55,997 nucleotides of DNA from Stenotrophomonas maltophilia (GCF_004684085.1 NZ_SRHZ01000050.1:1-55997); one strand, 5' to 3'; positions 1-8,471 are shown, counted from the first letter of the stretch. Program-made: numbers and translations. The notes: generated by a model from the sequence alone, not told the origin.

Positions 1-42
1 GAGGGGATTAAGTCGTAAGTGCATAAACGACTTAATCCCCTC
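1..42. repeat. Perfect 16-bp inverted repeat at window edge
   Basis: The arms GAGGGGATTAAGTCGT (1-16) and its exact reverse complement (27-42) flank a 10-base loop. The repeat lies beyond the 3' end of the minus-strand beta-glucosidase gene and may continue past the window edge. GGGGA...GGGGATTAAG-like blocks occur in dispersed repeats of related bacteria, but that link is recollection only. It could be a transcriptional stop for a convergent neighbour or one end of a repeat element. Confidence 0.6.
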
Positions 43-56
43 CGTCCCCTTTTTCA

Positions 57-81
57 GACACGGCCCTGTGCGGGCCGTGTC
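57..81 (-). terminator. GC-rich hairpin after the beta-glucosidase gene
   Basis: A 9-bp stem GACACGGCC/GGCCGTGTC with a 7-base loop lies 9 bases beyond the stop codon of the minus-strand gene. In the gene's direction the stem is followed by an A-rich rather than a T-rich tract. It is therefore not a textbook intrinsic terminator, although the position fits one. Confidence 0.4.
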
Positions 82-89
82 TTCAGGCA

Positions 90-2885
90 TCAGCGCAGCA
101 CCTGCTCCACCAGCTGCACGTCCACCGTCTGCAGAGGCTCGGCGGCATTGCGCGACAGCTGCACCTGGTAGGTGCCGCCGTCGACCTTCCACTGGCGCGC
201 CTGTGCATCGTAATGAGCCAGCGTCTTCGGCTCGGCTTCGATGCGGATGCGGCGCTGTTCGCCCGGCTGCAGGTCCACCTTGTCATAGCCGATCAGGCGG
301 ATCGGCGTGGTGCTGCCGGCCGGCAGCTTCAGGTACAGCTGGGCCACATCGGCACCGGCACGCTTGCCGGTGTTGCGGATGTCGACGCTGGCGACCAGGC
401 GCGAGCCTTCCACGCTCACCTTCAGGTTCTCATAGGCGAACGAGGTGTAGGACAGGCCGTGGCCAAAGGCGAAGGTCGGGGTCAGGCCCTTGGCCGCCAT
501 CCACTTGTAGCCGACGTTGGCACCTTCGATATCGAAATCGAACACATCACCGAACGGCTTGGCCGGCTTGAAGCCGAGACCGTCGATGTGCGGGCGTGGC
601 AGCTGCGATTCGTCCGTCACCCAGGTCACCGGCAGGCGGCCGGACGGATTGACCTGGCCGGTCAGCAATGCGGCAATGCCTTCGCCACCGCGGATGCCCG
701 GGTACCAGGCCTGCAGCATCGCCGGCACCTGCGCCAGCCACGGCGTGCGCACCGGGCCATTGGTTTCCAGCACCAGCACGGTCTTCGGGTTGGCCTTGGC
801 CACCGCCGAGATCAGCGCGTCCTGGTTGTCAGGCAGCTGCATGTCCGGCAGGTCCACCGATTCGGCGGCCCACTGGGTGGCGAACACGATGACCACGTCG
901 GCCTGTGCGGCTGCCTTGGCCGCAGCGGCGGCATTGGTGCCATCCACATACGCGACGGTTGCATCCGGACGCGCCGCACGCAGCGATTCCAGCGGCGAGG
1001 ACGGGTGGAAGATCACCGGCCCCGGCCAGGTGGTCGGCAGCACGCCCGGCACCGCGTTGGTGCCCTTGGCGGTCACGCCCACCATCGACGAACCACCACC
1101 ACCGATCACGCCCTTGTCGGCATGGCCGCCGATGATGACGATGCGCTTCACGCTGTCGGCCAGCGGCAGCAGGTTGCCTTCATTGCGCAGCAGCACGCTG
1201 CCCTCTTCCACCGTACGCTGTGCCACGGCGAAACCGGCCTCGGCATCCACCTTCTGGTGCTGCGGCGGATTATCGAAGTTGCCATGCAGGAACATCGTGC
1301 GCAGGATGCGCGCCACCATGTCATTCAGGCGTTCCATCGGCACCACGCCGCCATGCACGGCCAGGCGCAGCGGCTCATCGAAGAACACCGCCGCGTCGAA
1401 CACTTCACCGGCCGACTGCTGGTCCAGGCCGGCCAGCGCGGCCTTCGAACCGCTGTGCACGCCGCCCCAGTCGGACATCACGAAACCGGGGAACTTCCAT
1501 TCCTGCTTCAGCACCTGGTTCATCAGGTAGCCGTTCTCGCAGCCGTAGGTGCCGTTGATCTTGTTGTACGAGCACATCGCCACACCCGGGCGGCCGGCTT
1601 CCAGCGCGATCTCGAAGGCCAGCAGGTCCGACTCGTGCATGGCCTGTTCGCCGATGCGCACGTCATGGAAGTTGCGACGGGTCTCCATGTCGTTCAGCGC
1701 GAAGTGCTTCATCGAGGAGATCACGTGCTGGCTCTGCACGCCCTGGATCAGCGCGCCGACCATCGAACCGGCCAGCAGCGGATCTTCACCGGCGTATTCG
1801 AAGTTGCGGCCGTTGCGCGGGTCGCGCTGCAGGTTGACGCTGCCCGACAGCAGGATGTTGAAGCGCTGCTGCCACGCCTCGCGGCCCATCGTGGCACCAC
1901 CGGCGAAGGCTACAGCGCGATTCCAGGTGGACGCGGTGGACGGGCCCGACGGCATGGCCGTGGCGAAATCACCCGGGCGGATGCCGCCCGGATTGGTCAC
2001 GCCCACACCGGCATCGGCCGACTGCTGCGACGGAATGCCCAGGCGCGCCACTTCCGGCACGAAGCCGGCCGAACCCACCGCGCCTTCCGGCAACTTGCCA
2101 CCATCCTTGCCCAGCCCGAAGTAGCTGTGCAGCATCTGGAACTTCTCGTCCTCGGTCATCGCCTTCAGCAGCAGTGCGGCGCGCGCATCGGCATTGAGGG
2201 TGGTGTCCATCCACGGCGTGTCGCCGTGCTTGTCGGCGGCATAGCCCAGGGTCAACAGGGTGGCGCGCAGGGTGCTGCCTTCCACCTTGAACGGTGCACT
2301 GCTGGCGGCCTGGAAGCCGTCGCTGAAGTAGCTGGCATCGGCTTCCAGCGCCACACGCGCCGGATCGAAACCTGCGGCCTTGGCCGATTCACCGGCCACC
2401 GCGCCGAGCAGCACCGCCGGTGCGCCCAACCGCGAACGGGTGACCAGCGCCGGCAGCTGCGTGGCACCTGCGCCGGCATCGGTGTAGACCGCCACGGTGT
2501 GGCGGCCATCGTCCAAGCGCAGGTAATTCAGGCCCGGCTGGTCCGGACCGGATTCAGCGGCGATCGGCAGCCGGGTCAGCACGGCCTGGCCGCGCTGGGT
2601 CTGGCCATCGTCCTTGCCCGCAGCAATGAAGCGGTACTGGTAGCCCAGGCCATCAGCCAGCACCTGCAGCGGGTCGACCTGGCCGATGCCGCGCTGCACC
2701 TGGCGCACGCTGACCGCGTCCACCTGCAGGGTCTTCAGCTGGGCGGCCAGGGCCGGCATCGCCTCGGCGGTCGGGGCCTGCTCCAGGGTCAGCACAGTGA
2801 ACGCGGCGGGGTCGGCCCAGGCCGGGGCGGCCAGTGCGACAGACAGGGCCAGGGACAGGGTGAGCGGCTTTGTAAACGTTTTCAT
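90..2885 (-). CDS. bglX: Glycoside hydrolase family 3 beta-glucosidase, exported
   Basis: Periplasmic glycosidase of family GH3, expected to cleave terminal beta-linked glucose or related sugars from oligosaccharides; 931 residues. The start is placed at the ATG that opens a clear signal peptide (MKTFTK..., ending about AWA-DP at residue 25); the reading frame is open 74 codons further upstream, but that part has no export signal. The GH3 catalytic barrel covers about 215-545, with KHFALND (393-399) and the nucleophile motif SDWGG (D472). The GH3 C-terminal domain covers about 560-790 and a fibronectin-III-like domain about 815-925. Residues 27-200 are extra compared with a standard BglX and faintly resemble an endonuclease/exonuclease/phosphatase fold (DAVSVRQVQ..., a YQYRFIAAG-like strand) without its catalytic residues. 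The family call is firm; the sugar specificity and the symbol are not. Confidence 0.88.
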   Translation of the reverse strand: MKTFTKPLTLSLALSVALAAPAWADPAAFTVLTLEQAPTAEAMPALAAQLKTLQVDAVSVRQVQRGIGQVDPLQVLADGLGYQYRFIAAGKDDGQTQRGQAVLTRLPIAAESGPDQPGLNYLRLDDGRHTVAVYTDAGAGATQLPALVTRSRLGAPAVLLGAVAGESAKAAGFDPARVALEADASYFSDGFQAASSAPFKVEGSTLRATLLTLGYAADKHGDTPWMDTTLNADARAALLLKAMTEDEKFQMLHSYFGLGKDGGKLPEGAVGSAGFVPEVARLGIPSQQSADAGVGVTNPGGIRPGDFATAMPSGPSTASTWNRAVAFAGGATMGREAWQQRFNILLSGSVNLQRDPRNGRNFEYAGEDPLLAGSMVGALIQGVQSQHVISSMKHFALNDMETRRNFHDVRIGEQAMHESDLLAFEIALEAGRPGVAMCSYNKINGTYGCENGYLMNQVLKQEWKFPGFVMSDWGGVHSGSKAALAGLDQQSAGEVFDAAVFFDEPLRLAVHGGVVPMERLNDMVARILRTMFLHGNFDNPPQHQKVDAEAGFAVAQRTVEEGSVLLRNEGNLLPLADSVKRIVIIGGHADKGVIGGGGSSMVGVTAKGTNAVPGVLPTTWPGPVIFHPSSPLESLRAARPDATVAYVDGTNAAAAAKAAAQADVVIVFATQWAAESVDLPDMQLPDNQDALISAVAKANPKTVLVLETNGPVRTPWLAQVPAMLQAWYPGIRGGEGIAALLTGQVNPSGRLPVTWVTDESQLPRPHIDGLGFKPAKPFGDVFDFDIEGANVGYKWMAAKGLTPTFAFGHGLSYTSFAYENLKVSVEGSRLVASVDIRNTGKRAGADVAQLYLKLPAGSTTPIRLIGYDKVDLQPGEQRRIRIEAEPKTLAHYDAQARQWKVDGGTYQVQLSRNAAEPLQTVDVQLVEQVLR

Positions 2886-3222
2886 CGGCGAGCGTAATTC
2901 CGTTGCCAAGGCAATCGGTCCAGGGAAAGTGCCGCCGAAGGGTGCAGCGTTCATGCCGCGCAGGGGTTGCCAGGCAACGTCCCGCAGGCCGAAGGACGGG
3001 CCGGTCTGCGCGCGGGACCCTCCTCCCGGCGTGACAACCTGCCTGCCCGGGCCGCGCAGGGCGACCCAATCCTGTGAAGATTGTGCGAGGGCGTTCACAC
3101 CTGTCAACAGGACCTAAGTCACAGGGGCAACCTGGCCCGCGGTTATCAGGCCATCACCGGCGGTCATCAGCGCACCGCGCGGCGCTACCGATAATGGAGA
3201 TCCCTGGCCACGAACCGAGCCC
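2886..3222. other. Intergenic region between divergent bglX-like and VOC genes
   Basis: No gene was recognised in these 337 bases. It must hold the promoter of the minus-strand beta-glucosidase and that of the plus-strand VOC gene. A -10-like GATAAT (3190-3195) lies 28 bases before the VOC start without a convincing -35. No repeat or RNA gene was seen. Confidence 0.5.
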
Positions 3223-3657
3223 ATGACCGTACATCGCGACTTCGATCATCTCTGGCGCGACCGCTGCGATACGTCCAGCCAGCGCGCGCCGCGCGTGCTG
3301 ATCCGGGTGTTCGTGGCCCCGGGCGAGCTGGAACGCAGCGTGGCGTTCTACGAGCAGCTGCAGGGCGTGGTGGCCGATGCGGGGTTCCCGTTTCCGGAGG
3401 CCGGATTACGCCTGGCCATGGTCGGTGCATTCCTGCTGATCGAAGGGTGCGATGAGGCGCTGGCGCCGTTCACCTCAACCACGGGGACATTGCTGGTCGA
3501 CGACGTTCGGCCCTATCACGACAAACTGGTCGCGGCTGGCGCCGAGATCATCTTCCCGTTGCAGGTGGTACCGACCGGGGCGGCCTTCAATGCGGTGCAT
3601 CCCGATGGCACCGTGGTCGAGTACGTGCATCACCGGCCCGACCCGCACGGGCGGTGA
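3223..3657 (+). CDS. VOC superfamily (glyoxalase/bleomycin-resistance-like) protein
   Basis: Small cytoplasmic protein of 144 residues with one vicinal-oxygen-chelate module: VLIRVFVAPGELERSVAFYEQL at its start (given as the beta-alpha signature RSVAFYEQL, about 37-45) and a closing FNAVHPDGTVVEYVHH strand with its acidic metal-ligand position (E in VVEYVHH). Proteins of this type range from lyases and dioxygenases to antibiotic-binding proteins, so no substrate is proposed. It stands alone, divergent from the beta-glucosidase and followed by a SMAG repeat pair. No strong Shine-Dalgarno sequence is visible before the ATG. Confidence 0.75.
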   Translation: MTVHRDFDHLWRDRCDTSSQRAPRVLIRVFVAPGELERSVAFYEQLQGVVADAGFPFPEAGLRLAMVGAFLLIEGCDEALAPFTSTTGTLLVDDVRPYHDKLVAAGAEIIFPLQVVPTGAAFNAVHPDGTVVEYVHHRPDPHGR

Positions 3658-3676
3658 GGGCGCACGCCACACCTCA

Positions 3677-3750
3677 GTAGATCCACGCCATGCGTGGATA
3701 GCGGTCTTGGGGCACCGGGTGCAAGTCATCCACGCATGGCGTGGATCTAC
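3677..3750. repeat. SMAG repeat pair, head-to-head
   Basis: A GTAG-tipped palindrome (GTAGATCCACGC...GCGTGGAT, 3677-3699) and its inverted copy (3728-3750) are separated by 28 bases, so the pair itself forms a larger hairpin. This is the dimer arrangement described for S. maltophilia REP elements. The second copy ends only 9 bases before the start of the AraC-type gene. Confidence 0.9.
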
Positions 3751-3759
3751 AATCCCTCC

Positions 3760-4440
3760 ATGTCCTCCCCCGCCCTACCCTGGAATGGCACGTTGCTGCT
3801 GGATGCGCACGCCGCCGTGCTTCACGGTCATGCCGGTGACAGCGCCGCGCACGCGCACTACGCCCATCAACTGCTGTTGAGCGACGGTACGCCCTGGCAG
3901 GTCGAGGTCGATGGCGTACGGCAGCAGGGCCAACGGCTGTGGCTGCCCTCCTTCCAGACGCACGCGATCCTGTCGGCGCCGGAAGCGGGCTGCACGGTGT
4001 TCCTCGAGCCGGCGCATGCCGATCCCGCACAGATCCAGCAGCACCTGCACGCGCTGCCGGGCAACGCGCTGGAGCTGCGCGACTGGCTGCCACGGCTGAG
4101 CCGCCCGCAACCGCTGGATCGTCGCGTGCAGGCGGCGTTGGCCCGTATCGTCCAGCACCTGCCTGGCCCGGTACCAGCCGCCGATATCGCCGAAGCGGCG
4201 CACCTGTCGACCAGCCAGCTGCACCGGCGTTTCCAGTCCGATCTGGCAGTGACCCTGCGCGGCTGGGTGCTGTGGCAACGGCTGCGCAACGCGCTCATGC
4301 ATCATCTGCGCGGACAAAGCCTGACCGACAGTGCGCATGCCGCTGGATTCGCCGATCTGGCCCATCTGTCGCGCAGCCTGCGCCGCATGTTCGGCATCGG
4401 TGCCGCGCAGCTGCAGGGCCTGCAGCTGCACGCGGCCTGA
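3760..4440 (+). CDS. AraC-family transcriptional regulator
   Basis: DNA-binding regulator of 226 residues. The N-terminal half (about 1-115) looks like a small cupin-type sensing domain (HQLLLSDGTPWQVEVDG, LWLPSFQTHAI). The C-terminal half (about 130-226) carries the two helix-turn-helix units of the AraC family (PAADIAEAAHLSTSQLHRRF and SLTDSAHAAGFADLAHLSRS, each given in part). The open frame extends 22 codons upstream, but those codons are read-through of the SMAG repeat, so the ATG at 3760 is chosen. TACAAT (3747-3752), formed by the repeat tip, could be a -10 box that would make the transcript nearly leaderless. The inducer and targets cannot be told; the neighbouring membrane hydroxylase is convergent, not co-transcribed. 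Confidence 0.82.
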   Translation: MSSPALPWNGTLLLDAHAAVLHGHAGDSAAHAHYAHQLLLSDGTPWQVEVDGVRQQGQRLWLPSFQTHAILSAPEAGCTVFLEPAHADPAQIQQHLHALPGNALELRDWLPRLSRPQPLDRRVQAALARIVQHLPGPVPAADIAEAAHLSTSQLHRRFQSDLAVTLRGWVLWQRLRNALMHHLRGQSLTDSAHAAGFADLAHLSRSLRRMFGIGAAQLQGLQLHAA

Positions 4441-4449
4441 CATGTTCGA

Positions 4450-5340
4450 TCATTCGCGCCTGCGCAGACCTTCCGGCAGCTCCGGCACCTCGCCATGCGG
4501 CAGCTCGCGGAACGGCGCCAGCAGCTGCCCCGGATAATCGCGCGGATAGTCCGGTTGGCTACCGATACCGAGATCGCGTTGCTGCAGCCGATAGCCCGGC
4601 GCATCGAAGGCGGTCCCCAGCAGGTGATCCCAGACGGTCAGGAACAGGCCGAAGTTGACGTCGCCAGCGGTGCCGTAACGCATGTGGTGGAAGCGGTGCA
4701 GCGGCGCCCAGGCCATCACCCGGCCCAGCACGCCGGGACGCATGTCCACGTTGGAGTGCTGCAGCAGCAGCTGGATGGCAATGGCGAAGGCCAGCACCGC
4801 AGCCACCGGCATCGGCAGGCCCAACAGCAGCAGCGGCAGTACGCCGCCCACTGCTTCGGCCGCCTGGTGCAGTGGGTGTTTCATCAGGCCGTTGAAGCCG
4901 TACATTCGGGTGACGCTGTGATGCACCGCATGCAGCCGCCACAACCAGCCGATGCGATGGCTGGCGTAGTGCACCAGGGTGATGCCAAGGTCGGCGCAGA
5001 CGATGGCCAACAGTACCTGCAGTACGAATGGCCATTGCAGCGGCCACAGCTGCCACGGAATGATTGCCGCCAGCAGCGGCACCGCGGCGATCGACAGCAA
5101 GTTCAGGCTTTCGTTGACCAGTGCATGCAGGGTGTCACGCAGGCTGTCGCCGTGGTCGTGGTTGAACGCGGGATCGTACGGCCAGGCACGCTCGGCGTCG
5201 AACGAGACCGCGATGGCGGCCGCCAGCAAGGCCAGCAGCCACAACGGATCACCGTGACAGTGGCCGACCCAGACGGCGGCAGTGGCAACGAAACCCAGCA
5301 GGAACAGCGGGGCATACAGGCGGAGCATCCAGTGCTTCAT
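4450..5340 (-). CDS. Sterol desaturase / fatty acid hydroxylase family membrane protein
   Basis: Integral membrane di-iron oxygenase of 296 residues. The eight-histidine signature is complete: HYASH (124-128), HAVHH (137-141) and HRFHH (215-219), plus nearby LMKHPLH. Hydrophobic segments are near 9-27, 33-47, 79-96, 104-122 and 163-192. Such enzymes hydroxylate or desaturate sterols, fatty acids or other lipids, and the substrate here is unknown. The start is the ATG at 5340, which opens directly into the first membrane segment; the 44 upstream codons of open frame are rich in Arg and look non-coding. It converges on the AraC-type gene, with 9 bases between the two ends. Confidence 0.85.
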   Translation of the reverse strand: MKHWMLRLYAPLFLLGFVATAAVWVGHCHGDPLWLLALLAAAIAVSFDAERAWPYDPAFNHDHGDSLRDTLHALVNESLNLLSIAAVPLLAAIIPWQLWPLQWPFVLQVLLAIVCADLGITLVHYASHRIGWLWRLHAVHHSVTRMYGFNGLMKHPLHQAAEAVGGVLPLLLLGLPMPVAAVLAFAIAIQLLLQHSNVDMRPGVLGRVMAWAPLHRFHHMRYGTAGDVNFGLFLTVWDHLLGTAFDAPGYRLQQRDLGIGSQPDYPRDYPGQLLAPFRELPHGEVPELPEGLRRRE

Positions 5341-5426
5341 GGGCAACCCGGAAAGTGAGGGGCCTGCATGCTGGCGTGGCATGCGGGTTGGCGGCTTGAA
5401 CAAACGGCGCAACCCGCGCGCACCTG

Positions 5427-5513
5427 GTAGACGCCGACCTTGGTCGGCACCGCGTTTCCCACATCCACGCACGGCGTGGATCTACTACCCGGCGCGTGAT
5501 GTGGATCTACAAT
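5427..5513. repeat. GTAG-type REP repeats upstream of lysR-type gene
   Basis: A GTAG element with the stem GCCGACC/GGTCGGC (5427-5450) is followed by an inverted SMAG copy (5463-5485, with one base changed in the loop side). A truncated third copy, GTGGATCTAC, ends at 5510. The last is followed by AAT, giving a TACAAT hexamer (5508-5513) 28 bases before the LysR start. Confidence 0.8.
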
Positions 5514-5540
5514 GGCGCCCTCATTGCGCCCGGGGCCAGC

Positions 5541-6446
5541 ATGGATTCCTTCAACCTGATGCGTGCCTTCCGCCGTATCGTCGAACGCGGCGGGCTGGCC
5601 CGCGCTGCCGAAGACCTGGGCATGTCGCCCGCCGGCCTGAGCAAGCAGCTGCGCACGCTGGAAGCGCATCTGGGCGTGGTACTGCTGCAGCGGACCACGC
5701 GGCGCATGAGCCTGACCGAGACCGGCCACGCCTATTACCGCGAATGCTGCCGCCTGCTCGACGAGCTGGAGGCGCTGGAACGCGGCATCGCTGAACAGCG
5801 CGGCGACGTGGCCGGACGCCTGCGCGTGAATGCACCGCAGTCGTTCGCGCTGAGCACGCTGTCACCGCTGTTGCCACGCTTCCTGCAGCAGCATCCGCAG
5901 CTGTCGTTGGACCTGGTGATGGAAGACCGCCTGCTCGATGCCGTCGGTGAGGGTTTCGATGTGTCGCTGCGGCTGCGTGCCGAACTGGATGATTCACGCC
6001 TGGTGGCGCGCCGGCTGGCGTCGCTGCAGCAGGTGCTGTGCGCCGCCCCGTCCTACCTGCGGCAGCATCCGGCACCGCAGGCGGTGGACGATCTGCAGGC
6101 ACACAGCGTGCTGGCCTACAGCCTGTCCGACTCGCCCGGCAGCTGGCCGCTGCTCGGCCCCGATGGCCAGGTGACGATCACCCTGCCGGCGCGCGTCACC
6201 GTCAACAACAGCCTGCTGCTGCGCGACCTGCTGGTGGCCGGCATGGGCATCGGCGCCCTGCCCTCGTTCCTGGCGGCACCGGCGCTGGCCCGTGGCGAAC
6301 TGCAGCAGGTGCTGCCCGACCACCGCTATCCGCCGCGCTTCGTGCATGCGGTCTACCCCACGTCGCGCCACCTGCAGCCCAAGGTACGCGCCTTCATCGA
6401 TTTCCTGCACGCCGAGCTGCCCGGCTGCGCCGGGCTGGATTCGTAA
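5541..6446 (+). CDS. LysR-family transcriptional regulator
   Basis: Regulator of 301 residues. The winged helix-turn-helix is at about 1-60 (LARAAEDLGMSPAGLSKQLR, then LEAHLGVVLLQRTTRRMSLT) and the effector-binding LysR-substrate domain is at about 88-295. The sequence belongs to the large CrgA/DsdC-like set whose effectors are diverse. The ATG at 5541 is chosen because upstream codons come from repeat DNA. It is transcribed in the same direction as the DsbA-like and cyclase genes (92-base gap) and may control them, but LysR regulators more often act on divergent genes and none is adjacent. The target is therefore uncertain. Confidence 0.85.
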   Translation: MDSFNLMRAFRRIVERGGLARAAEDLGMSPAGLSKQLRTLEAHLGVVLLQRTTRRMSLTETGHAYYRECCRLLDELEALERGIAEQRGDVAGRLRVNAPQSFALSTLSPLLPRFLQQHPQLSLDLVMEDRLLDAVGEGFDVSLRLRAELDDSRLVARRLASLQQVLCAAPSYLRQHPAPQAVDDLQAHSVLAYSLSDSPGSWPLLGPDGQVTITLPARVTVNNSLLLRDLLVAGMGIGALPSFLAAPALARGELQQVLPDHRYPPRFVHAVYPTSRHLQPKVRAFIDFLHAELPGCAGLDS

Positions 6447-6538
6447 CCGCCAGCGAAAACTGAGCTGCCCGCGGCGTGCTGTTTCAGCCACGCCGCGCTG
6501 CCTAATCTGCCGCCTCCCCTCTCACCGATGGCAGGCAG

Positions 6539-7189
6539 ATGTCTTCCGTTCCTTCCCCCGCCACCGCAGCGCCGGTGGTCGATTTCTTCCACGACGTGGT
6601 CTGCGGCTGGTGCTTCGTGCTGGCCCCGCGCCTGCAGCAGGTCTCGGCCGAACTCGGCATCCAGGTGCGCCACCGCAGCTTCGTGCTGCAGGACTCGCGC
6701 GCGCAGATGGTCGAGGTGTTCGGCTCGATGGAGCGCGCCAAGGCGATCATCCTGCGCCACTGGACCGACTGCGCCGCGCATGAAGACACCGCGCGCATCG
6801 ATATCGAAGGCATGCGCGCACAGGACTTCGAGTATCCGTCCGGCTGGCTCGGCGCACTGGCCTGCCAGGCCGCCGGCATGCTCGGTGGCAACGACGCCCA
6901 TGGCGCGATGTTCGATGCCGTGCAGTGGGCGCACCTGCACCAGCACCGCAACATCGGCGACGCCGAAGTACTGCTGGATATCGCCGAATCGCTGGGCCAT
7001 CCACGTGGCGCCTTCGCTGACCACATGCGCAGCGACGCAGTACGCCAGCACGTGCAGGCCGATCGTGCCGAAGCCGCTGCCCTCGGCATCCGTTCCATTC
7101 CCACCGTGATCGGCGGAAACGGCCTGCGCCTGCAGACCCTGCCGCTGCCACACCTGCGCCAGGCCCTGTCGCACCTGGTCGCGGCCTGA
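6539..7189 (+). CDS. DsbA-like thioredoxin-fold oxidoreductase, cytoplasmic
   Basis: Protein of 216 residues with a thioredoxin fold and a helical insertion, in the DsbA/FrnE-like group. The active-site motif CGWC is at 22-25 and the cis-proline loop is IRSIPTVIGG near the C-terminal third. There is no signal peptide, so it should act in the cytoplasm, unlike true DsbA. Relatives include polyketide-associated and stress-linked dithiol enzymes. It ends 35 bases before the exported cyclase-family gene, so the two may be co-transcribed. The physiological substrate is unknown. Confidence 0.8.
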   Translation: MSSVPSPATAAPVVDFFHDVVCGWCFVLAPRLQQVSAELGIQVRHRSFVLQDSRAQMVEVFGSMERAKAIILRHWTDCAAHEDTARIDIEGMRAQDFEYPSGWLGALACQAAGMLGGNDAHGAMFDAVQWAHLHQHRNIGDAEVLLDIAESLGHPRGAFADHMRSDAVRQHVQADRAEAAALGIRSIPTVIGGNGLRLQTLPLPHLRQALSHLVAA

Positions 7190-7224
7190 GCCGCACCATC
7201 CCTCACCCCACAAGGAGACTCCCC

Positions 7225-8232
7225 ATGACCCCACGTACCCTGGCCACCGCGCTGGCCCTGCTGCTGGCCGGCACCGCCGCTTCCAGCACCGTGTCCGCGC
7301 ACGAACGCGTTCCCTCCGGCCAGCAGGTCGGTACCAGCCCCTGGGGGCCGAAGGACGAGATCGGCCGCCTCAACCTGATCACCGAGGCCTCGCGTGCGGC
7401 GATCCTGTCGCGGGTCAGCGGCGGCAAGGCCTATGACCTGGCCACCGAATACTACGTCGGCATGCCCAGCTGGCAGGATGCCGGCGACCCGCACTACCAG
7501 TTCTGGATGACCCACACCCCGCGCGGCACGGTGATGGATGATCCGATGGGCGTGGGCGAAACCATGAACCTCACCCGCAGCTACACCGGCACCGCGTTCT
7601 CGATGTACAGCCACACCGGCACCCACATCGATGCACTGAACCACTTCGGCATCCATGGAAAGATCTGGAACGGCTTCGAGGCCGACAAGCACCTCGGCGA
7701 CCGTGGCTGGAATGTCACCGGCATCGAGAAATTCCCACCGCTGATCGCGCGTGGCGTGCTGATCGACGTGGCCGCCGCCAAGGGCGTGGACATGCTGCCG
7801 GACAGCTACCGCGTCACCCGCCAGGACCTGAAGGATGCGCTGGCACGCCAGAAGGTGAAACTGCAGCAGGGCGACGTGGTGCTGATCCGCACCGGCCGCA
7901 TGCGCCTGTTCGAACAGCCCAAGGCCTACATGGCCAACCCGCCGGGCATGGGTCTGGACGCGGCGCGCTTCCTGGTGGAGGACAGCGGCGCGATGATCGT
8001 CGGCGCCGACAACCTCAGCTTCGAGACCTTCCCCTCGGAGGTGTCTGACGACTACGTGCCGCTGCACACCTACCTGCTGGCCCAGCAGGGCGCGCCGATC
8101 ATCGAGCTGGTGGCGCTGGACGAACTGGCCCGCGACAAGGTCTACGAGTTCGCCTTCATCGGCGGCCCGCTGAAGATCCGTGGCGGCGATGCCGCGCCGC
8201 TGCGCCCGGTCGCGTTGCCGGTCCGCCCCTGA
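7225..8232 (+). CDS. Exported cyclase-family (kynurenine-formamidase-like) metallohydrolase
   Basis: Protein of 335 residues with an N-terminal signal peptide (hydrophobic 6-20, cleavage near VSA-HE at 25). It has the cyclase-family metal site HTGTHIDALNH (130-140: H130, H134, D136, H140) and downstream GDVVLIRTGR and GADNLSFE blocks. The family includes arylformamidase, isatin hydrolase and putative polyketide cyclases. The export signal and long C-terminal half match the isatin hydrolase-like group more than the short cytoplasmic KynB, but that is inference. A strong Shine-Dalgarno sequence, AAGGAG, precedes the ATG. It lies last in a LysR/DsbA-like/cyclase gene row and is followed by REP repeats. 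Confidence 0.82.
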   Translation: MTPRTLATALALLLAGTAASSTVSAHERVPSGQQVGTSPWGPKDEIGRLNLITEASRAAILSRVSGGKAYDLATEYYVGMPSWQDAGDPHYQFWMTHTPRGTVMDDPMGVGETMNLTRSYTGTAFSMYSHTGTHIDALNHFGIHGKIWNGFEADKHLGDRGWNVTGIEKFPPLIARGVLIDVAAAKGVDMLPDSYRVTRQDLKDALARQKVKLQQGDVVLIRTGRMRLFEQPKAYMANPPGMGLDAARFLVEDSGAMIVGADNLSFETFPSEVSDDYVPLHTYLLAQQGAPIIELVALDELARDKVYEFAFIGGPLKIRGGDAAPLRPVALPVRP

Positions 8233-8257
8233 CCGGGAAACGCGGGCCACGGCCTGG

Positions 8258-8428
8258 GTAGCGCCGGGCCATGCCCGGCGAGCGAAACGGCCGATTTGGA
8301 TGGTCGCCGGCGGGGCAGGTGCCGACCTGGGTCGGCACCGTTCTCCCATCCACGCATGGCGTGGATCTACCGAGCTGCGGCATGGATTCACCGGGGCTCT
8401 GTCCAGTAGATCCACGCCATGCGTGGAT
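8258..8428. repeat. Cluster of four GTAG-type REP elements
   Basis: Four palindromes of three families lie in 171 bases: GTAGCGCCGGGCCATG-type (8258-8281), a GTGCCGACC/GGTCGGCAC stem (8318-8339), an inverted SMAG (8348-8370) and a forward SMAG (8406-8428). They separate the cyclase gene from the SOS operon and could stop or stabilise the upstream transcript. Confidence 0.85.
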
Positions 8429-8471
8429 GCTTTACCCCTTCAGCAACCTGAAACCCGACCCTCCGATTTCA

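Noticed and set aside
213..2897. A plus-strand open frame of 894 codons opposite the beta-glucosidase
   Set aside because: High-GC DNA leaves long open antisense frames. Its product is rich in Arg, His and Gln with no domain, while the minus strand carries a full GH3 protein.
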